Below, piece by piece: positions 34,738 to 44,063 of a stretch of DNA of 64,000 bases. This stretch comes from Rickettsiales bacterium (GTDB lineage Bacteria > Pseudomonadota > Alphaproteobacteria > Rickettsiales > UBA8987). The stretch is from positions 1-64,000 of the forward strand of contig JAHDCD010000005.1 in assembly GCA_020630095.1 (NCBI GenBank). The letters are read 5' to 3'. Under the pieces are notes generated by a model. It was not told the origin of the DNA, did not search any database, and worked only from the letters and a program-made list of their open reading frames with translations. Position 1 is the stretch's first letter. The number at the start of each line of letters is the position of its first letter. The position numbers were made by a program, and so were the translations under genes.

Positions 34738-35480
34738 ACATTCTTTTATTGGTCTTAATGCCTATTTCAGGAATTGCATCGGACGATAATAAGCTACTTA
34801 ATAATATTAATAAATTTGTAGGCGCGAAATATCAGCTGGGAGCTTTAGGTGAGGGTAATAATGGCAAGTATGATAATGACCCGCTATTTAGAGAAGATGC
34901 TTTTGATTGTGTAACTTACGTTGAAACCGTTCTGGCGCAAACTTTAGCCTCAGATAATGCGCAAGTTTTACCGCTACTTAATAAGATAAGATATAAGGGT
35001 GGTAAGGTATCTTATTTTGATAGGAATCATTTCGTTTCGGTAGATTGGGTGCCTAATAATGATTGGTTATTTAACGATATTACGGATCAAGTAGTGCGCG
35101 ATAACAAAATTAGTTATAAGGAATCTAAGGCGGTTATTGATAAAGCTAGCTGGTATAGGAATCAGGATATTGAAGTTAATTTAGATAAGCAGGTTTCAGT
35201 GATTAATTATATTAATGCTTCTGAAATTATTAATGCTCAGAATATTAAATTACCTGAAGTTTCTATATTGTTAATTCATAGGAAGGATAAGGATTATAAG
35301 AATATTATTGGAACGGCATTGCAATATACTCATATGGGATTTGTAGTGAGTGAGAGTTTTTACCATGCAGGTACTAAGTCAGGCAAGGTTACTAAAGAAA
35401 GACTGCAAGATTACTTAATTGATAGAGAGAAAATTTACGGAGAGTTCGGAGTTAGTTTTTTGAGTCTAAACCCTATCTAG
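34722..35480 (+). CDS. DUF1460 amidase-like secreted protein
   Basis: A 252-aa protein starting with TTG, preceded by GAGGG, and carrying a signal peptide (LNILLLVLMPISGIAS). The first ATG further in would destroy that signal. The DUF1460 (NlpC/P60-like) core is visible: FDCVTYVETVLAQTLAS with the active-site Cys, KIRYKGGKVSYFDRNHFVSVDWV with the His, then NDITDQV. The family acts on peptidoglycan as N-acetylmuramoyl-L-alanine amidase-like enzymes. It overlaps kdtA in convergent orientation by 15 nt. Confidence 0.8.
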   Translation: MFRYLNILLLVLMPISGIASDDNKLLNNINKFVGAKYQLGALGEGNNGKYDNDPLFREDAFDCVTYVETVLAQTLASDNAQVLPLLNKIRYKGGKVSYFDRNHFVSVDWVPNNDWLFNDITDQVVRDNKISYKESKAVIDKASWYRNQDIEVNLDKQVSVINYINASEIINAQNIKLPEVSILLIHRKDKDYKNIIGTALQYTHMGFVVSESFYHAGTKSGKVTKERLQDYLIDREKIYGEFGVSFLSLNPI

Positions 35481-36725
35481 GTAATGCGAGAGGCGGGTGA
35501 GAGTTTGGTTAGTTACGCCTTGCTTGGATTGTGCGAAGTCATTAGCGATTTTAATGCGAGCATCTAGAAGGTCTATATCTTCTAGTAGTCCATCAACATA
35601 ATTGGCTAATTCTTCGGCGGAATCTACTCTATATAAGCCACCAGCTTCATCTAGTTCAATGTAAGTGGATAAGAAATTTTCGGTATTTTTGCCGGCTAAA
35701 ATGGCTGATGTTAAACGTGATGCTTCAAGTGGGTTTTGTCCGCCATGTTCAATTAATGATCCTCCCATAAATACAATGTTAGATAGACGATAGAACGAGC
35801 CAAGTTCGCCTACTGTATCAACTAAGTAAATATCTGTTTCGGCGGTAATTTCTTCGCGCTCAGAATGAAGGGCGATTTTATAATCGTGTAGTTCTACTTT
35901 AATATCTTGTGCGCGTTCAGGGTGGCGCGGGCAGATAATAGTTAGAACATCTTGTCTGTTTTCTTTTAAGATTGAATGTGCTTGGGCGATGGTTTCTTCT
36001 TCATTATAATGGGTACAAGCGGCCATCCATAATGAGCGGTTACCTATTTGATCAATTAGTTCAGCAACAATTTCAGGATTAGATGGCAGAGGCTCTGCAT
36101 CGAATTTTAAATTGCCGATATATTCAACGTTGGTTGCGCCTAATTCTTCAAAACGTTGTTTGTCAATATCCGACTGAACAAGGGTTAGCTTGAAGTAAGA
36201 TAACATTTCTTCGGTGAATTTTGGAACTTTCTTAAAGCGTTCGAACGAGTTTCTGCTCATGCGCGCGTTAACTTGTAACATGGTACAGCCGGTATCATAA
36301 GTTAATGTAGTTAAGTTAGGCCATAGTTCGGAATCTATGAATATAGCTACATTTGGCTTCCAGTGAGCAAGAAATTTGTTTACGCATAGGGTTGCATCTA
36401 CTGGTGCAAACTGGTGTATAACCTTACGCGGTAAATGCTTTTTTAATAATTCAGATGAAGTGCGTGTGCCGGTAGTGCATAAAATATTTAATTCAGGATA
36501 ATTTTCGCGGATTTGCTTAATTAGCGGTATGATAGACATAGATTCACCAATGGATACCGCATGAAACCAGATTAAGTTACCCTCAGGGCGTGGCGATGAC
36601 GCCTTACCAAGGCGTTCTGAAAAACGAACTGGATCTTCCTTACCCTTCTTCTTGCGATAATGTAAATATAGTAATATGAAGGGATAAAGAACGAAAGTTA
36701 AGACTCTGTAGATTCTTAAAAGCAC
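35466..36725 (-). CDS. waaA: 3-deoxy-D-manno-octulosonic acid transferase
   Basis: A 419-aa GT-B enzyme that adds KDO to lipid A precursors, with GTG as start. N-terminal membrane anchor (about 1-20). The motif NLIWFHAVSIGESMSIIPLI is typical of the KdtA/WaaA acceptor-binding N domain, and GGSLIEHGGQNPLEAS marks the CMP-KDO-binding C domain. The cell therefore makes LPS. Divergent from a histidine kinase with a 23-nt gap. Confidence 0.93.
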   Translation of the reverse strand: MLLRIYRVLTFVLYPFILLYLHYRKKKGKEDPVRFSERLGKASSPRPEGNLIWFHAVSIGESMSIIPLIKQIRENYPELNILCTTGTRTSSELLKKHLPRKVIHQFAPVDATLCVNKFLAHWKPNVAIFIDSELWPNLTTLTYDTGCTMLQVNARMSRNSFERFKKVPKFTEEMLSYFKLTLVQSDIDKQRFEELGATNVEYIGNLKFDAEPLPSNPEIVAELIDQIGNRSLWMAACTHYNEEETIAQAHSILKENRQDVLTIICPRHPERAQDIKVELHDYKIALHSEREEITAETDIYLVDTVGELGSFYRLSNIVFMGGSLIEHGGQNPLEASRLTSAILAGKNTENFLSTYIELDEAGGLYRVDSAEELANYVDGLLEDIDLLDARIKIANDFAQSKQGVTNQTLTRLSHYLDRV

Positions 36726-36748
36726 TGTTTAGTTTCTCTACAATTTTT

Positions 36749-37984
36749 ATGAATAAAGTCATCATAAATTTATTTATTATTACTGTTGTGGTAATTGCGG
36801 ACGCATTCATAATATCTAGTTTGCTGCATAATTACCTAGAAAAAGAATATTATCATGTGAAGAATGAAGGCTATGCAGTACTTTTTGATGAGAAGGTGAT
36901 AGATGGCAATAAAGGCTATTTGCGTAAGCTTCCATGCGATTCTTGTGACGAACAAATTTTAGTTCAAACTAAAATAGAACAGTTTGTTAGTAAATATAAT
37001 TTGGGTGAGGTTAATCTTTATGATGCGTATACGCGCGATAATTTAATTAATGCTTCGATTGAATTGGTAGAGTCGGATAGGGAAATTAATTTAACAGATT
37101 ATATAATTACGATTGAAGGTGATATGCCTAAATTATTGCTTGGTAGGGCTCTGAATACTTTTGTGTTTACGTTGTTCGCGTTGCTTTTAACATATGCGAT
37201 TTATTTCCATATTAATAAATATTCGGCTTCATATTCGCGTATTGCTGCGCGTGAGGATGAGGTTAATCTTAAGGCTAAAACTGCTGTTAAGGAAACTGAG
37301 TCGAAGTCTATGTTTTTGGCAAATATAAGTCATGAATTGCGGACGCCGCTGAATTCTATTATTGGATTTTCTGAGATAATAAAAAGTGATGTTAACGCAC
37401 AGGAGCAAAATAGAGCGCATGCGAAAGATATTAACGATGCGGGTAATCATTTATTGGCGCTAATTAATGATATTTTAGATTATTCTAAGTTGGAATCGGG
37501 TAAGTTAGAAATTCATAATGAGGAAGTGGATATTACCAAAATTATTCGTAAAACATTGCGCTTAGTGCAAACTAAAGCTGAGGAAACTAATGTACGTTTA
37601 ATTCCAGATATTCCAGCGGAACATTATGTTCTTAAGGTTGACCCAAAGCGTATTAGGCAGGTTATTTTAAATATACTTACTAATGCTATTAAATTTACAC
37701 CGAATGGTGGCTCTGTTACCTTGATTACATGGGTTTCAAAGCAAGGTGATGAGTTTGTAATTGAAGTGCAAGACAGTGGAATTGGCATACCTAAAGATAA
37801 AATTCCAATGGTTCTGGAGAGTTTTAGTCAGGTTGATAATAAATATACTCGCCAGAAGGAGGGTACTGGTTTAGGGTTACCTATCTCTAAGAAATTAGTG
37901 GAACAAATGGGTGGTAGGTTAAATATTGAGAGTGACGAGGGACAGGGTACTGCTGTTCAAATTATTATGCCTTATAAGGCTTAA
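36749..37984 (+). CDS. membrane sensor histidine kinase
   Basis: A 411-aa protein. Two membrane helices (about 7-27 and 134-153) enclose a periplasmic sensor of about 105 residues with a CDSC motif (63-66) that could be redox-active or bind metal. HisKA follows with His195 (FLANISHELRTPLNS) and HATPase with LNILTNAIKFTPNGG, DSGIGIP and GTGLGLP. It resembles PleC/DivJ-type kinases, which control DivK phosphorylation, but the sensor is not conserved enough to assign it. No receiver is attached. tmk follows after 3 nt. Confidence 0.85.
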   Translation: MNKVIINLFIITVVVIADAFIISSLLHNYLEKEYYHVKNEGYAVLFDEKVIDGNKGYLRKLPCDSCDEQILVQTKIEQFVSKYNLGEVNLYDAYTRDNLINASIELVESDREINLTDYIITIEGDMPKLLLGRALNTFVFTLFALLLTYAIYFHINKYSASYSRIAAREDEVNLKAKTAVKETESKSMFLANISHELRTPLNSIIGFSEIIKSDVNAQEQNRAHAKDINDAGNHLLALINDILDYSKLESGKLEIHNEEVDITKIIRKTLRLVQTKAEETNVRLIPDIPAEHYVLKVDPKRIRQVILNILTNAIKFTPNGGSVTLITWVSKQGDEFVIEVQDSGIGIPKDKIPMVLESFSQVDNKYTRQKEGTGLGLPISKKLVEQMGGRLNIESDEGQGTAVQIIMPYKA

Positions 37985-37987
37985 GTT

Positions 37988-38602
37988 ATGACAGGGAAAT
38001 TTATTACATTTGAAGGAGGAGATGGGTCTGGTAAGTCTACGCAGATAAACCTTCTTTCACGTTATTTAAATGCGCGTGGTATTCCTTATATTGTTACTCG
38101 TGAGCCGGGTGGTACTAAGGGCGGTGATATTATCCGTAATGCAATTTTGAAGAAGGATGCTTATTCGTGGAATGCGTACTCGGAAATTCTACTTTTTGCG
38201 GCATCTAGAAATGAGAATGTTGAACATATAATTAAGCCTGCGTTAAATGCTGGGCGCTGGGTGTTATGTGATAGGTACATTGATTCTACGCGTGCTTACC
38301 AAGGTTATGGGCTGGGTTATGATATGGAGTTAATTGAGCTGGTTAATTCTAAGTTTCCTAAGCCAGATGTTACGGCACTTTTTGATATTGAAGTTGAGAA
38401 GGCGTTGGCTAGGTCTAATGCTAGGCTTGAGCTAGAAAGTTCGGATGAAAGTAGATATGAAACTAAAGCGATTGAGTTTCATAAAACTTTGCGTAATGGC
38501 TTTTTAGAAATCGCTAAGGCAGACCCTGAGCGTATGAAGATTATCAATGCAGATGAAACTGTTGATAATGTATTTTCTCAAGTAATTGATGCAATTATTT
38601 AA
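37988..38602 (+). CDS. tmk: thymidylate kinase
   Basis: A 204-aa P-loop kinase: FEGGDGSGKST (about 8-18), DRYIDSTRAYQG (dTMP binding), and the TREPGGT loop. It makes dTDP from dTMP. In alphaproteobacteria it is often next to holB; here it follows the histidine kinase. Confidence 0.93.
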   Translation: MTGKFITFEGGDGSGKSTQINLLSRYLNARGIPYIVTREPGGTKGGDIIRNAILKKDAYSWNAYSEILLFAASRNENVEHIIKPALNAGRWVLCDRYIDSTRAYQGYGLGYDMELIELVNSKFPKPDVTALFDIEVEKALARSNARLELESSDESRYETKAIEFHKTLRNGFLEIAKADPERMKIINADETVDNVFSQVIDAII

Positions 38603-38612
38603 TGGTTGATTG

Positions 38613-40064
38613 CTAGAAGCCGCCACCAGTACGGAATCCGCCGGATGATCTACTACCACCGAAGCCACCACCGCGAGGGAATGAGAATCCGCCGCCCATT
38701 CTACTTCTTGTATTACCGCCCCAATTCATACCACGGCGAGGCGAGTAGTTTGTGCGCCTAAACATATCGTCAATTTTATTATAAGGATTATAATGTAATG
38801 GCCTGATTCTATCCATAAATAGGCCAGATGTAAGCGCGCCAGTAGCTAGGTTGCTGATTAGTAGGTTAATCATGTTCTTATCCTTAAATGCGGATGAGAA
38901 ATTAGCATAACCCTTAGAATTAAACTGGCTTAGCGCTTCGGACAGGTTCTTATCGGCCTTGGTTTGTGAGTCTATTTGTTGCTGATAATTTGAGATATTG
39001 CGTTGTTGTGTATCTATTTGATTGCGTAGATCCTTTAACTCAATAACTAGTAAATCGTCTTCATTGGTTTGAGTTCTAAAGGCATCATCTCTTAGAATGC
39101 GTAAAGTTTGATTATCGTAATTCTCAGCTAGAAGTTGGATTGCCTTTAAATAAGATGAATCTTTATTGATGCTGAAATTATTAATTTCTTCTAGTAAGGC
39201 ATCATTATCGGCATCTAATTTCTCTAATTTTTCTTGTAGCTTTATTAGAGAATCTTGTTTCTTTTGAAGTTCGGTTTGTAATTTATCTACGCCGTCCTTT
39301 TTAAGCGCTGTAGTTTCAATATCAGTTAGCTCAGCCTTTAATTTAGTATAGGTTTTTTCTAAATCTTTTAGATGCTCTTCAAGTTGTTTCGGCAGGGTTG
39401 AGAGTACTCTGTAATTGGCCATATTTGAGCCGTAATCTATAACGCGCGCAACCCAGTTATCTAGAATATGGACTATGTTATTTGCTTCATAATCTTTTGT
39501 ATCATACCCCTTGTTCCATAGATACATGAAGGTTTTATCATTCTCGTAATCTACTGCCTTTTCGGTATAGTCGGCAGTTGCAACTTCAATTTTATTTTCA
39601 GCGGTGAAATATAAGTCTTCTGCTTCTTTAGTGTTTTTAAGTAGATCTTTATATGCTTTGCCCTTTAGTAATTCTTTTAAGGTTGCGGTTTCTGCTTCTT
39701 CGACTTTTAAGGCAAATTTCTCTAAGTCTATAGATTCCTTAGCTATCTGGTCAGATAAAGAATCACGCTTTTGATAGGCGGTTTTTAATTTCTTATTATG
39801 GCTTTCTAATTCTTTATCACGTTGCTTAAGTAACTTTAAAGAGTATTTTTCAGATTCTTTTAGCGAGCCTTTAAAATTTTTATCATTTAGAATATCGGCG
39901 CGTTGTTCAGCCAGAATATTATAAATCTCAAACTCGCGTTCAACTGCTTGGGTTAGGCTTTCGTTAGCTGATCTTAAGGATTCTTGAAGAGTTAAGCTGT
40001 TTTTTTCAACTTGCCTTGAGGCATTGTTGAACATTGTTAATATTTGTGGGCCGTGAACTACCAT
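38613..40064 (-). CDS. long coiled-coil protein with Gly/Arg-rich C terminus
   Basis: A 483-aa protein. Residues about 1-390 are helical and heptad-like (Lys/Glu/Leu-rich). A short hydrophobic stretch at about 402-420 may touch the membrane. The last 40 residues are low-complexity Gly/Arg/Phe/Ser (GGNTRSRMGGGFSFPRGGGF and SRSSGGFRTGGGF), an RGG-like tail that often binds nucleic acid or drives condensation. It overlaps the DUF6384-like gene by 7 nt and is the last of three. No known family assigned. Confidence 0.7.
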   Translation of the reverse strand: MVVHGPQILTMFNNASRQVEKNSLTLQESLRSANESLTQAVEREFEIYNILAEQRADILNDKNFKGSLKESEKYSLKLLKQRDKELESHNKKLKTAYQKRDSLSDQIAKESIDLEKFALKVEEAETATLKELLKGKAYKDLLKNTKEAEDLYFTAENKIEVATADYTEKAVDYENDKTFMYLWNKGYDTKDYEANNIVHILDNWVARVIDYGSNMANYRVLSTLPKQLEEHLKDLEKTYTKLKAELTDIETTALKKDGVDKLQTELQKKQDSLIKLQEKLEKLDADNDALLEEINNFSINKDSSYLKAIQLLAENYDNQTLRILRDDAFRTQTNEDDLLVIELKDLRNQIDTQQRNISNYQQQIDSQTKADKNLSEALSQFNSKGYANFSSAFKDKNMINLLISNLATGALTSGLFMDRIRPLHYNPYNKIDDMFRRTNYSPRRGMNWGGNTRSRMGGGFSFPRGGGFGGSRSSGGFRTGGGF

Positions 40065-40792
40065 TTTGTAATTATTCCCCCTAATGTGCCATCAATATAT
40101 ATTATATCTTCTTGAGATTTCTTCTCACCAAGGATGTTATTTTGGATAATACCATCGTCCTTCTTATCAGCTCCGATAGAGTTAAATAGCTCCTCTGAAA
40201 CGCGAACTGCAAATTTATCAGTTTTCTCTGACTCGTTAGTTTCTTCATTAATAACGTAGATATCTTGCGTTTTGCCGAGTGCATTAATTGGTTCAACAAT
40301 TATATAGTAATTTTTAGCATTAGGGTTTGAATCTGGTATGCGCCAAATGCCTGAACGTTCACCATGTTCAGAATAAATTCTTAATTTATAAGATTGTTCA
40401 TTCTGTATGGTTTGAACTTCATCAGCCGTTGGTTGTTTGATAAATATGTTATAAATTAGCAGAAGAGCAATAAATGCTATTAGTGCATAAAGTATATATT
40501 TACCCCATGTGCCACGGGTAACATAGGCCTTAGCAATCTTCGCGGAGAAAGAGTTTTTAGGCTCTTTATATTTGAACCTATCTTCACGAAGGGCGGTTAC
40601 ACCATCTTTTAATACATCGTCAGATACTTCTAATCCTTGAGAGGTATAGATAGATTTTAAACGCTCTATTAACTTGGTATCCTGCTCTTGGGTATTAAGT
40701 TCACGCTTTATAATATTGCTACGGTGGCGGAGAGTATCCACCACGTCCATAGCAACCATTACATCGGTAAGCTTTTGTTTTGGCTTAGCCAT
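40058..40792 (-). CDS. DUF6384-like membrane protein
   Basis: A 244-aa protein from the ATG at 40792 (MAKPKQKLTDVMVAMDVVDT). A longer frame would overlap the previous gene. The N terminus matches the DUF6384 pattern KLTDVMVAMDVVDTLRHR as I recall it. One membrane helix (WGKYILYALIAFIALLLIYN) is followed by a charged domain of about 125 residues (YYIIVEPINALGKTQDIYVI). Function is unknown. It lies 64 nt after the all-alpha gene and overlaps the coiled-coil gene. Confidence 0.65.
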   Translation of the reverse strand: MAKPKQKLTDVMVAMDVVDTLRHRSNIIKRELNTQEQDTKLIERLKSIYTSQGLEVSDDVLKDGVTALREDRFKYKEPKNSFSAKIAKAYVTRGTWGKYILYALIAFIALLLIYNIFIKQPTADEVQTIQNEQSYKLRIYSEHGERSGIWRIPDSNPNAKNYYIIVEPINALGKTQDIYVINEETNESEKTDKFAVRVSEELFNSIGADKKDDGIIQNNILGEKKSQEDIIYIDGTLGGIITKW

Positions 40793-40856
40793 ACTTTTAA
40801 TTGTTGGTCGCACGGGCATGGAAAACCGGTTCCCACTTTTCCTGCCCTTTGCTCCG

Positions 40857-42041
40857 TTAAGCAGCGATCTTGTTAACTTGTGTAGTTGAGCCCGCACGTT
40901 CAGCAAGTTTAGCCATACGTTGCTTGCCATCTTCAACAACGTCGTGAATTTCTTCAGCGTTCTTAGTTGAGGCAACTCGAGCTTCTTTGATGATATCAGT
41001 TGAGCGTTCTTGGTATGCAATAATTGCATCTACAAGCTTTTTAACTGATGCTGCGCGGATAGTTGGGCCGTAACCTGCTTTAAGCGCTTCTTCTTGAACT
41101 TTACCACCAATTTCAGCCAGTGTTTCAAGTGATTTTTCAACACCTTCTTTCATGCGGTTAAGCGTTTGAGTTGATTCATGAAGGCCATGTAAGCCAGTGA
41201 ATGAAGCTGAAAGTGCAGTAAGTACAGTTTCGTTAGTTGAGAAGAAAGAAACTGACTGTGCATATACGCGTTGCTTAGCAGAGGTTGTTTGGTTTAAACG
41301 CGCCATAACTACTTCAGATGTATTGTAACCAACAGTTAGGTTATCAGATAAATCCTTAGCGATTTGATAACGACCATCTTCATCTTGAAGTTCACGTAAT
41401 TTTTCATCGCGAGTGAGTTCAAGTTTTGAGCGTTCAACTGCCTCTTCACCTGCGTAGGCCGCTAATGAGTCTGCCGCAGTTTCTAGAGCACCTTGTGCTT
41501 TAGCTACTCTGTTTTCAGCTGTTTTTAATACCTCTAGAGCTAGAATTTCAGCTTGCTTTAATGCGCCGCGGAAATCGCGATAAGCATCTAAAACTGTGTG
41601 CTCGCGGTTAATTTGGTCTTGTGTGTCGTTAGCTACTTCTAGGTAGGTTTCTTTGATTTTATCGAAACGTTTAGAAATGTCGCCACGAGTTACTTTCATC
41701 CATAAGTTGCTTGCGCGCTCTAGTGTTGAAAGTTCACCATCTTCAACTTGATCTACCATGTTTTTTGCATCGTTGCGGATAGAGTCGAAATTATTGGCGA
41801 TATCTTCATAACGACTGCCGTATTTCATTTCTTTAACTTGTTCACGAACTACTTCGTTGAATAAAGATGCTTGAGATAATGCGCGAGCGATAACTGGTAC
41901 ACGCTCTTCATCTACAATTTGAATGCGTTGTATTAATGCAGTGATGGGCGCTTCTTCTACAGCGGCCTCATCAGTGATAATTCCCATTTCTTTTAACTTG
42001 CCAAGAGCTTGGTCAAGATACTTCATAACTGTTTGTTTCAT
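40857..42041 (-). CDS. all-alpha cytoplasmic protein, possibly TelA-like
   Basis: A 394-aa protein that is almost wholly helical, Ala/Glu/Lys-rich and without signal or membrane segment. The N terminus (MKQTVMKYLDQALGKLKEMG) is followed by repeated amphipathic helices. Length and helicity recall the TelA/toxic-anion resistance group, but I see no diagnostic motif, so the name is tentative. It is the first gene of a three-gene unit. A perfect 17-bp inverted repeat (42057-42094) lies 16 nt ahead of its ATG, suggesting a leader hairpin or operator. Confidence 0.6.
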   Translation of the reverse strand: MKQTVMKYLDQALGKLKEMGIITDEAAVEEAPITALIQRIQIVDEERVPVIARALSQASLFNEVVREQVKEMKYGSRYEDIANNFDSIRNDAKNMVDQVEDGELSTLERASNLWMKVTRGDISKRFDKIKETYLEVANDTQDQINREHTVLDAYRDFRGALKQAEILALEVLKTAENRVAKAQGALETAADSLAAYAGEEAVERSKLELTRDEKLRELQDEDGRYQIAKDLSDNLTVGYNTSEVVMARLNQTTSAKQRVYAQSVSFFSTNETVLTALSASFTGLHGLHESTQTLNRMKEGVEKSLETLAEIGGKVQEEALKAGYGPTIRAASVKKLVDAIIAYQERSTDIIKEARVASTKNAEEIHDVVEDGKQRMAKLAERAGSTTQVNKIAA

Positions 42042-42056
42042 TATTTTCTCTCTTTT

Positions 42057-42094
42057 GTTAAGATTATATAATTTGTTAATTATATAATCTTAAC
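42057..42094. promoter_or_regulatory. perfect 17-bp inverted repeat before the all-alpha gene
   Basis: Arms 42057-42073 and 42078-42094 are exact complements with a 4-nt loop (TGTT). They begin 16 nt from the start codon. The symmetry and location suit a dimeric repressor site or a 5'-UTR hairpin. The AT-rich stem makes a terminator unlikely. Confidence 0.65.
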
Positions 42095-42117
42095 TATACA
42101 CTGCGCATCCGCGCGTG

Positions 42118-42141
42118 CAAAACTAGCTCAAGCTAGTTTTG
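42118..42141. repeat. 11-bp palindrome with CA loop
   Basis: Perfect arms CAAAACTAGCT and AGCTAGTTTTG surround a 2-nt CA loop. It closely resembles the hairpin at 11642-11665 (arm CAAACCAAGCT, same loop), so it is probably the same element family. A following pair GTAATTT/AAATTAC extends the structure. Confidence 0.6.
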
Positions 42142-42234
42142 GTAATTTGTAGAAATGCAAATTACTCTCCTAAAGTTGAAGTAATACAATCAGCTTAAAA
42201 ATACAAAGATGCAAGTAAAAATGGCGTGAAAACC

Positions 42235-42651
42235 TTACTTATCATTGATTGCAAGTGCGCCAGCAGAGCCGCCGAATATGTAAGCTAATGAAGTTAGGGT
42301 AATAAATGCTGAATATTCCCATCCGCCGTTAGTTATGCTCCAGCCCGCAGGGAAGTGAACTAGAATTGCACCGAATAGAATTGGTAATAATAAAGTTGTT
42401 ACAGTTCTAGAGAATAGTCCGATTAGAATTAGCAAACCACCTAGGCCTTCGGCAATAATAATTGGCCATGCAAGTTCAGATGGTAATGTGATGTTTATAA
42501 ACGGAAGAGTTGTTCCTGCTAAGTAAGTTTCGAATCCAGCTACTGTGAATACAGAATATTTTAAGTAGGCGTGAGCCATAAACATTGCACCTAATGCAAT
42601 TCTTAAAAGTAGCGGAGATAATTCTGAATTTTTTCTTAGCATATTTTTCAT
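42235..42651 (-). CDS. DoxX family membrane protein
   Basis: A 138-aa protein with four hydrophobic helices and the DoxX pattern (LLLRIALGAMFMAHAYLKYSVF at the start, then AWPIIIAEGLGGLLILIGLFSR). DoxX proteins are membrane parts of redox or sulfur-compound oxidation complexes, or of unknown function. It is followed by leuC upstream on the same strand (25-nt gap). Confidence 0.85.
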   Translation of the reverse strand: MKNMLRKNSELSPLLLRIALGAMFMAHAYLKYSVFTVAGFETYLAGTTLPFINITLPSELAWPIIIAEGLGGLLILIGLFSRTVTTLLLPILFGAILVHFPAGWSITNGGWEYSAFITLTSLAYIFGGSAGALAINDK

Positions 42652-42676
42652 TTAATGGGTTAGAAAAAAATGTCAA

Positions 42677-44047
42677 CTATAAGAATTCACGAACGTCTGC
42701 AAGTTTACCTTTTATGGCTGCAGCTGCGGCCATAGCTGGACTCATTAAATGAGTTCTGCCACCTCTGCCTTGTCTGCCTTCAAAATTTCTATTAGATGTT
42801 GAAGCGCAACGCTCGCCAGATTCTAATTTATCAGCATTCATTGCTAGGCACATTGAGCAACCTGGTTCGCGCCATTCAAAGCCAGCTTGTGTGAATATTT
42901 CATGTAAGCCTTCTTGCTCGGCTTGTTTTTTAACTAAACCAGAACCCGGAACAACCATTGCTAATTTTACATTGTTAGCAATTTTTCTACCTTTCGCAAT
43001 TTCTGCAGCGGCGCGTAAATCTTCAATTCTGCCATTAGTGCATGAGCCAATAAACACCTTGTCGATATCAATATCGGTAGCGTTAACGCCCGCTTCAATG
43101 CCCATATAGTCAAGTGCGCGAGGCTTCTCATTAGGGATTTTATTGGTAATCTCAATAACGTCTTCTGGTGAAGTTCCCCATGTTATTAATGGTGGGATAT
43201 CGGCGATATTGATGGTGATTTCTTTATCAAATTTTGCGCCATCATCGGTTTTTAATGTTTTCCAGAATTTTACAGCTTTATCATATTCTTCGCCTTTTGG
43301 AGCTAGTGGCTTGTCTTTTACATATTCAAAGGTTTTTTCATCTGGGGCAATTATACCAGCGCGTGCGCCAGCTTCGATTGACATATTACAAATGGTCATT
43401 CTACCTTCCATTGAAAGGTCTTCAATGGCTTTACCAGCATATTCAATAACGTAGCCAGTGCCGCCTGCTGTGCCTAGTTCTTTAATAATAGCTAGCACAA
43501 TATCTTTTGCGGTTAAGTAGCTTGGCATATCGCCTTCAACATTAACGCGCATAGATTTAGATTTCTTTTGTACCAGTGTTTGCGTTGCTAATACATGCTC
43601 AACTTCTGATGTACCAATGCCATGAGCTAATGCGCCAAATGCGCCATGGGTAGATGTGTGTGAATCGCCACAAACAATAGTCATTCCCGGTTGGGTGAAG
43701 CCTTGTTCAGGGCCTACAATGTGTACGATGCCTTGGCGGATATCATTCATTTTGAAGTATGTTACGCCGAATTCATTGGCGTTATCTTCTAATGTTTGAA
43801 CTTGGATTCTTGAGGTTTCATCTGCTATGCCTTTTGATCTGTCCGTTGTTGGAACGTTGTGGTCGGCAACGGCAAGGGTTCTGTCCGGTCTTCTTACTTT
43901 ACGATTAGTTAAACGTAGGCCTTCAAAGGCCTGTGGACTAGTTACTTCATGAACTAAATGACCATCAATGTATAATAAAGATGTGCCGTCATCTGCTTCG
44001 TGAACTAAGTGGTTTTCCCAGATTTTATCGTATAGTGTCTTCGCCAT
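42677..44047 (-). CDS. leuC: 3-isopropylmalate dehydratase large subunit
   Basis: A 456-aa aconitase-family enzyme that isomerises isopropylmalate in leucine synthesis. It carries the [4Fe-4S] ligands in [13 protein letters not shown] and [11 protein letters not shown], and the conserved [22 protein letters not shown] block. The partner leuD is 17 kb away at 61.5 kb on the opposite strand, so the leuCD pair is split. Confidence 0.95.
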   Translation of the reverse strand: MAKTLYDKIWENHLVHEADDGTSLLYIDGHLVHEVTSPQAFEGLRLTNRKVRRPDRTLAVADHNVPTTDRSKGIADETSRIQVQTLEDNANEFGVTYFKMNDIRQGIVHIVGPEQGFTQPGMTIVCGDSHTSTHGAFGALAHGIGTSEVEHVLATQTLVQKKSKSMRVNVEGDMPSYLTAKDIVLAIIKELGTAGGTGYVIEYAGKAIEDLSMEGRMTICNMSIEAGARAGIIAPDEKTFEYVKDKPLAPKGEEYDKAVKFWKTLKTDDGAKFDKEITINIADIPPLITWGTSPEDVIEITNKIPNEKPRALDYMGIEAGVNATDIDIDKVFIGSCTNGRIEDLRAAAEIAKGRKIANNVKLAMVVPGSGLVKKQAEQEGLHEIFTQAGFEWREPGCSMCLAMNADKLESGERCASTSNRNFEGRQGRGGRTHLMSPAMAAAAAIKGKLADVREFL

Positions 44048-44063
44048 AGAAGACTATATAGTG

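Noticed and set aside
40857-42041. Firm annotation as tellurite-resistance protein TelA
   Set aside because: Only helicity and length are similar. I could not see a diagnostic TelA motif, so the name is kept as tentative.
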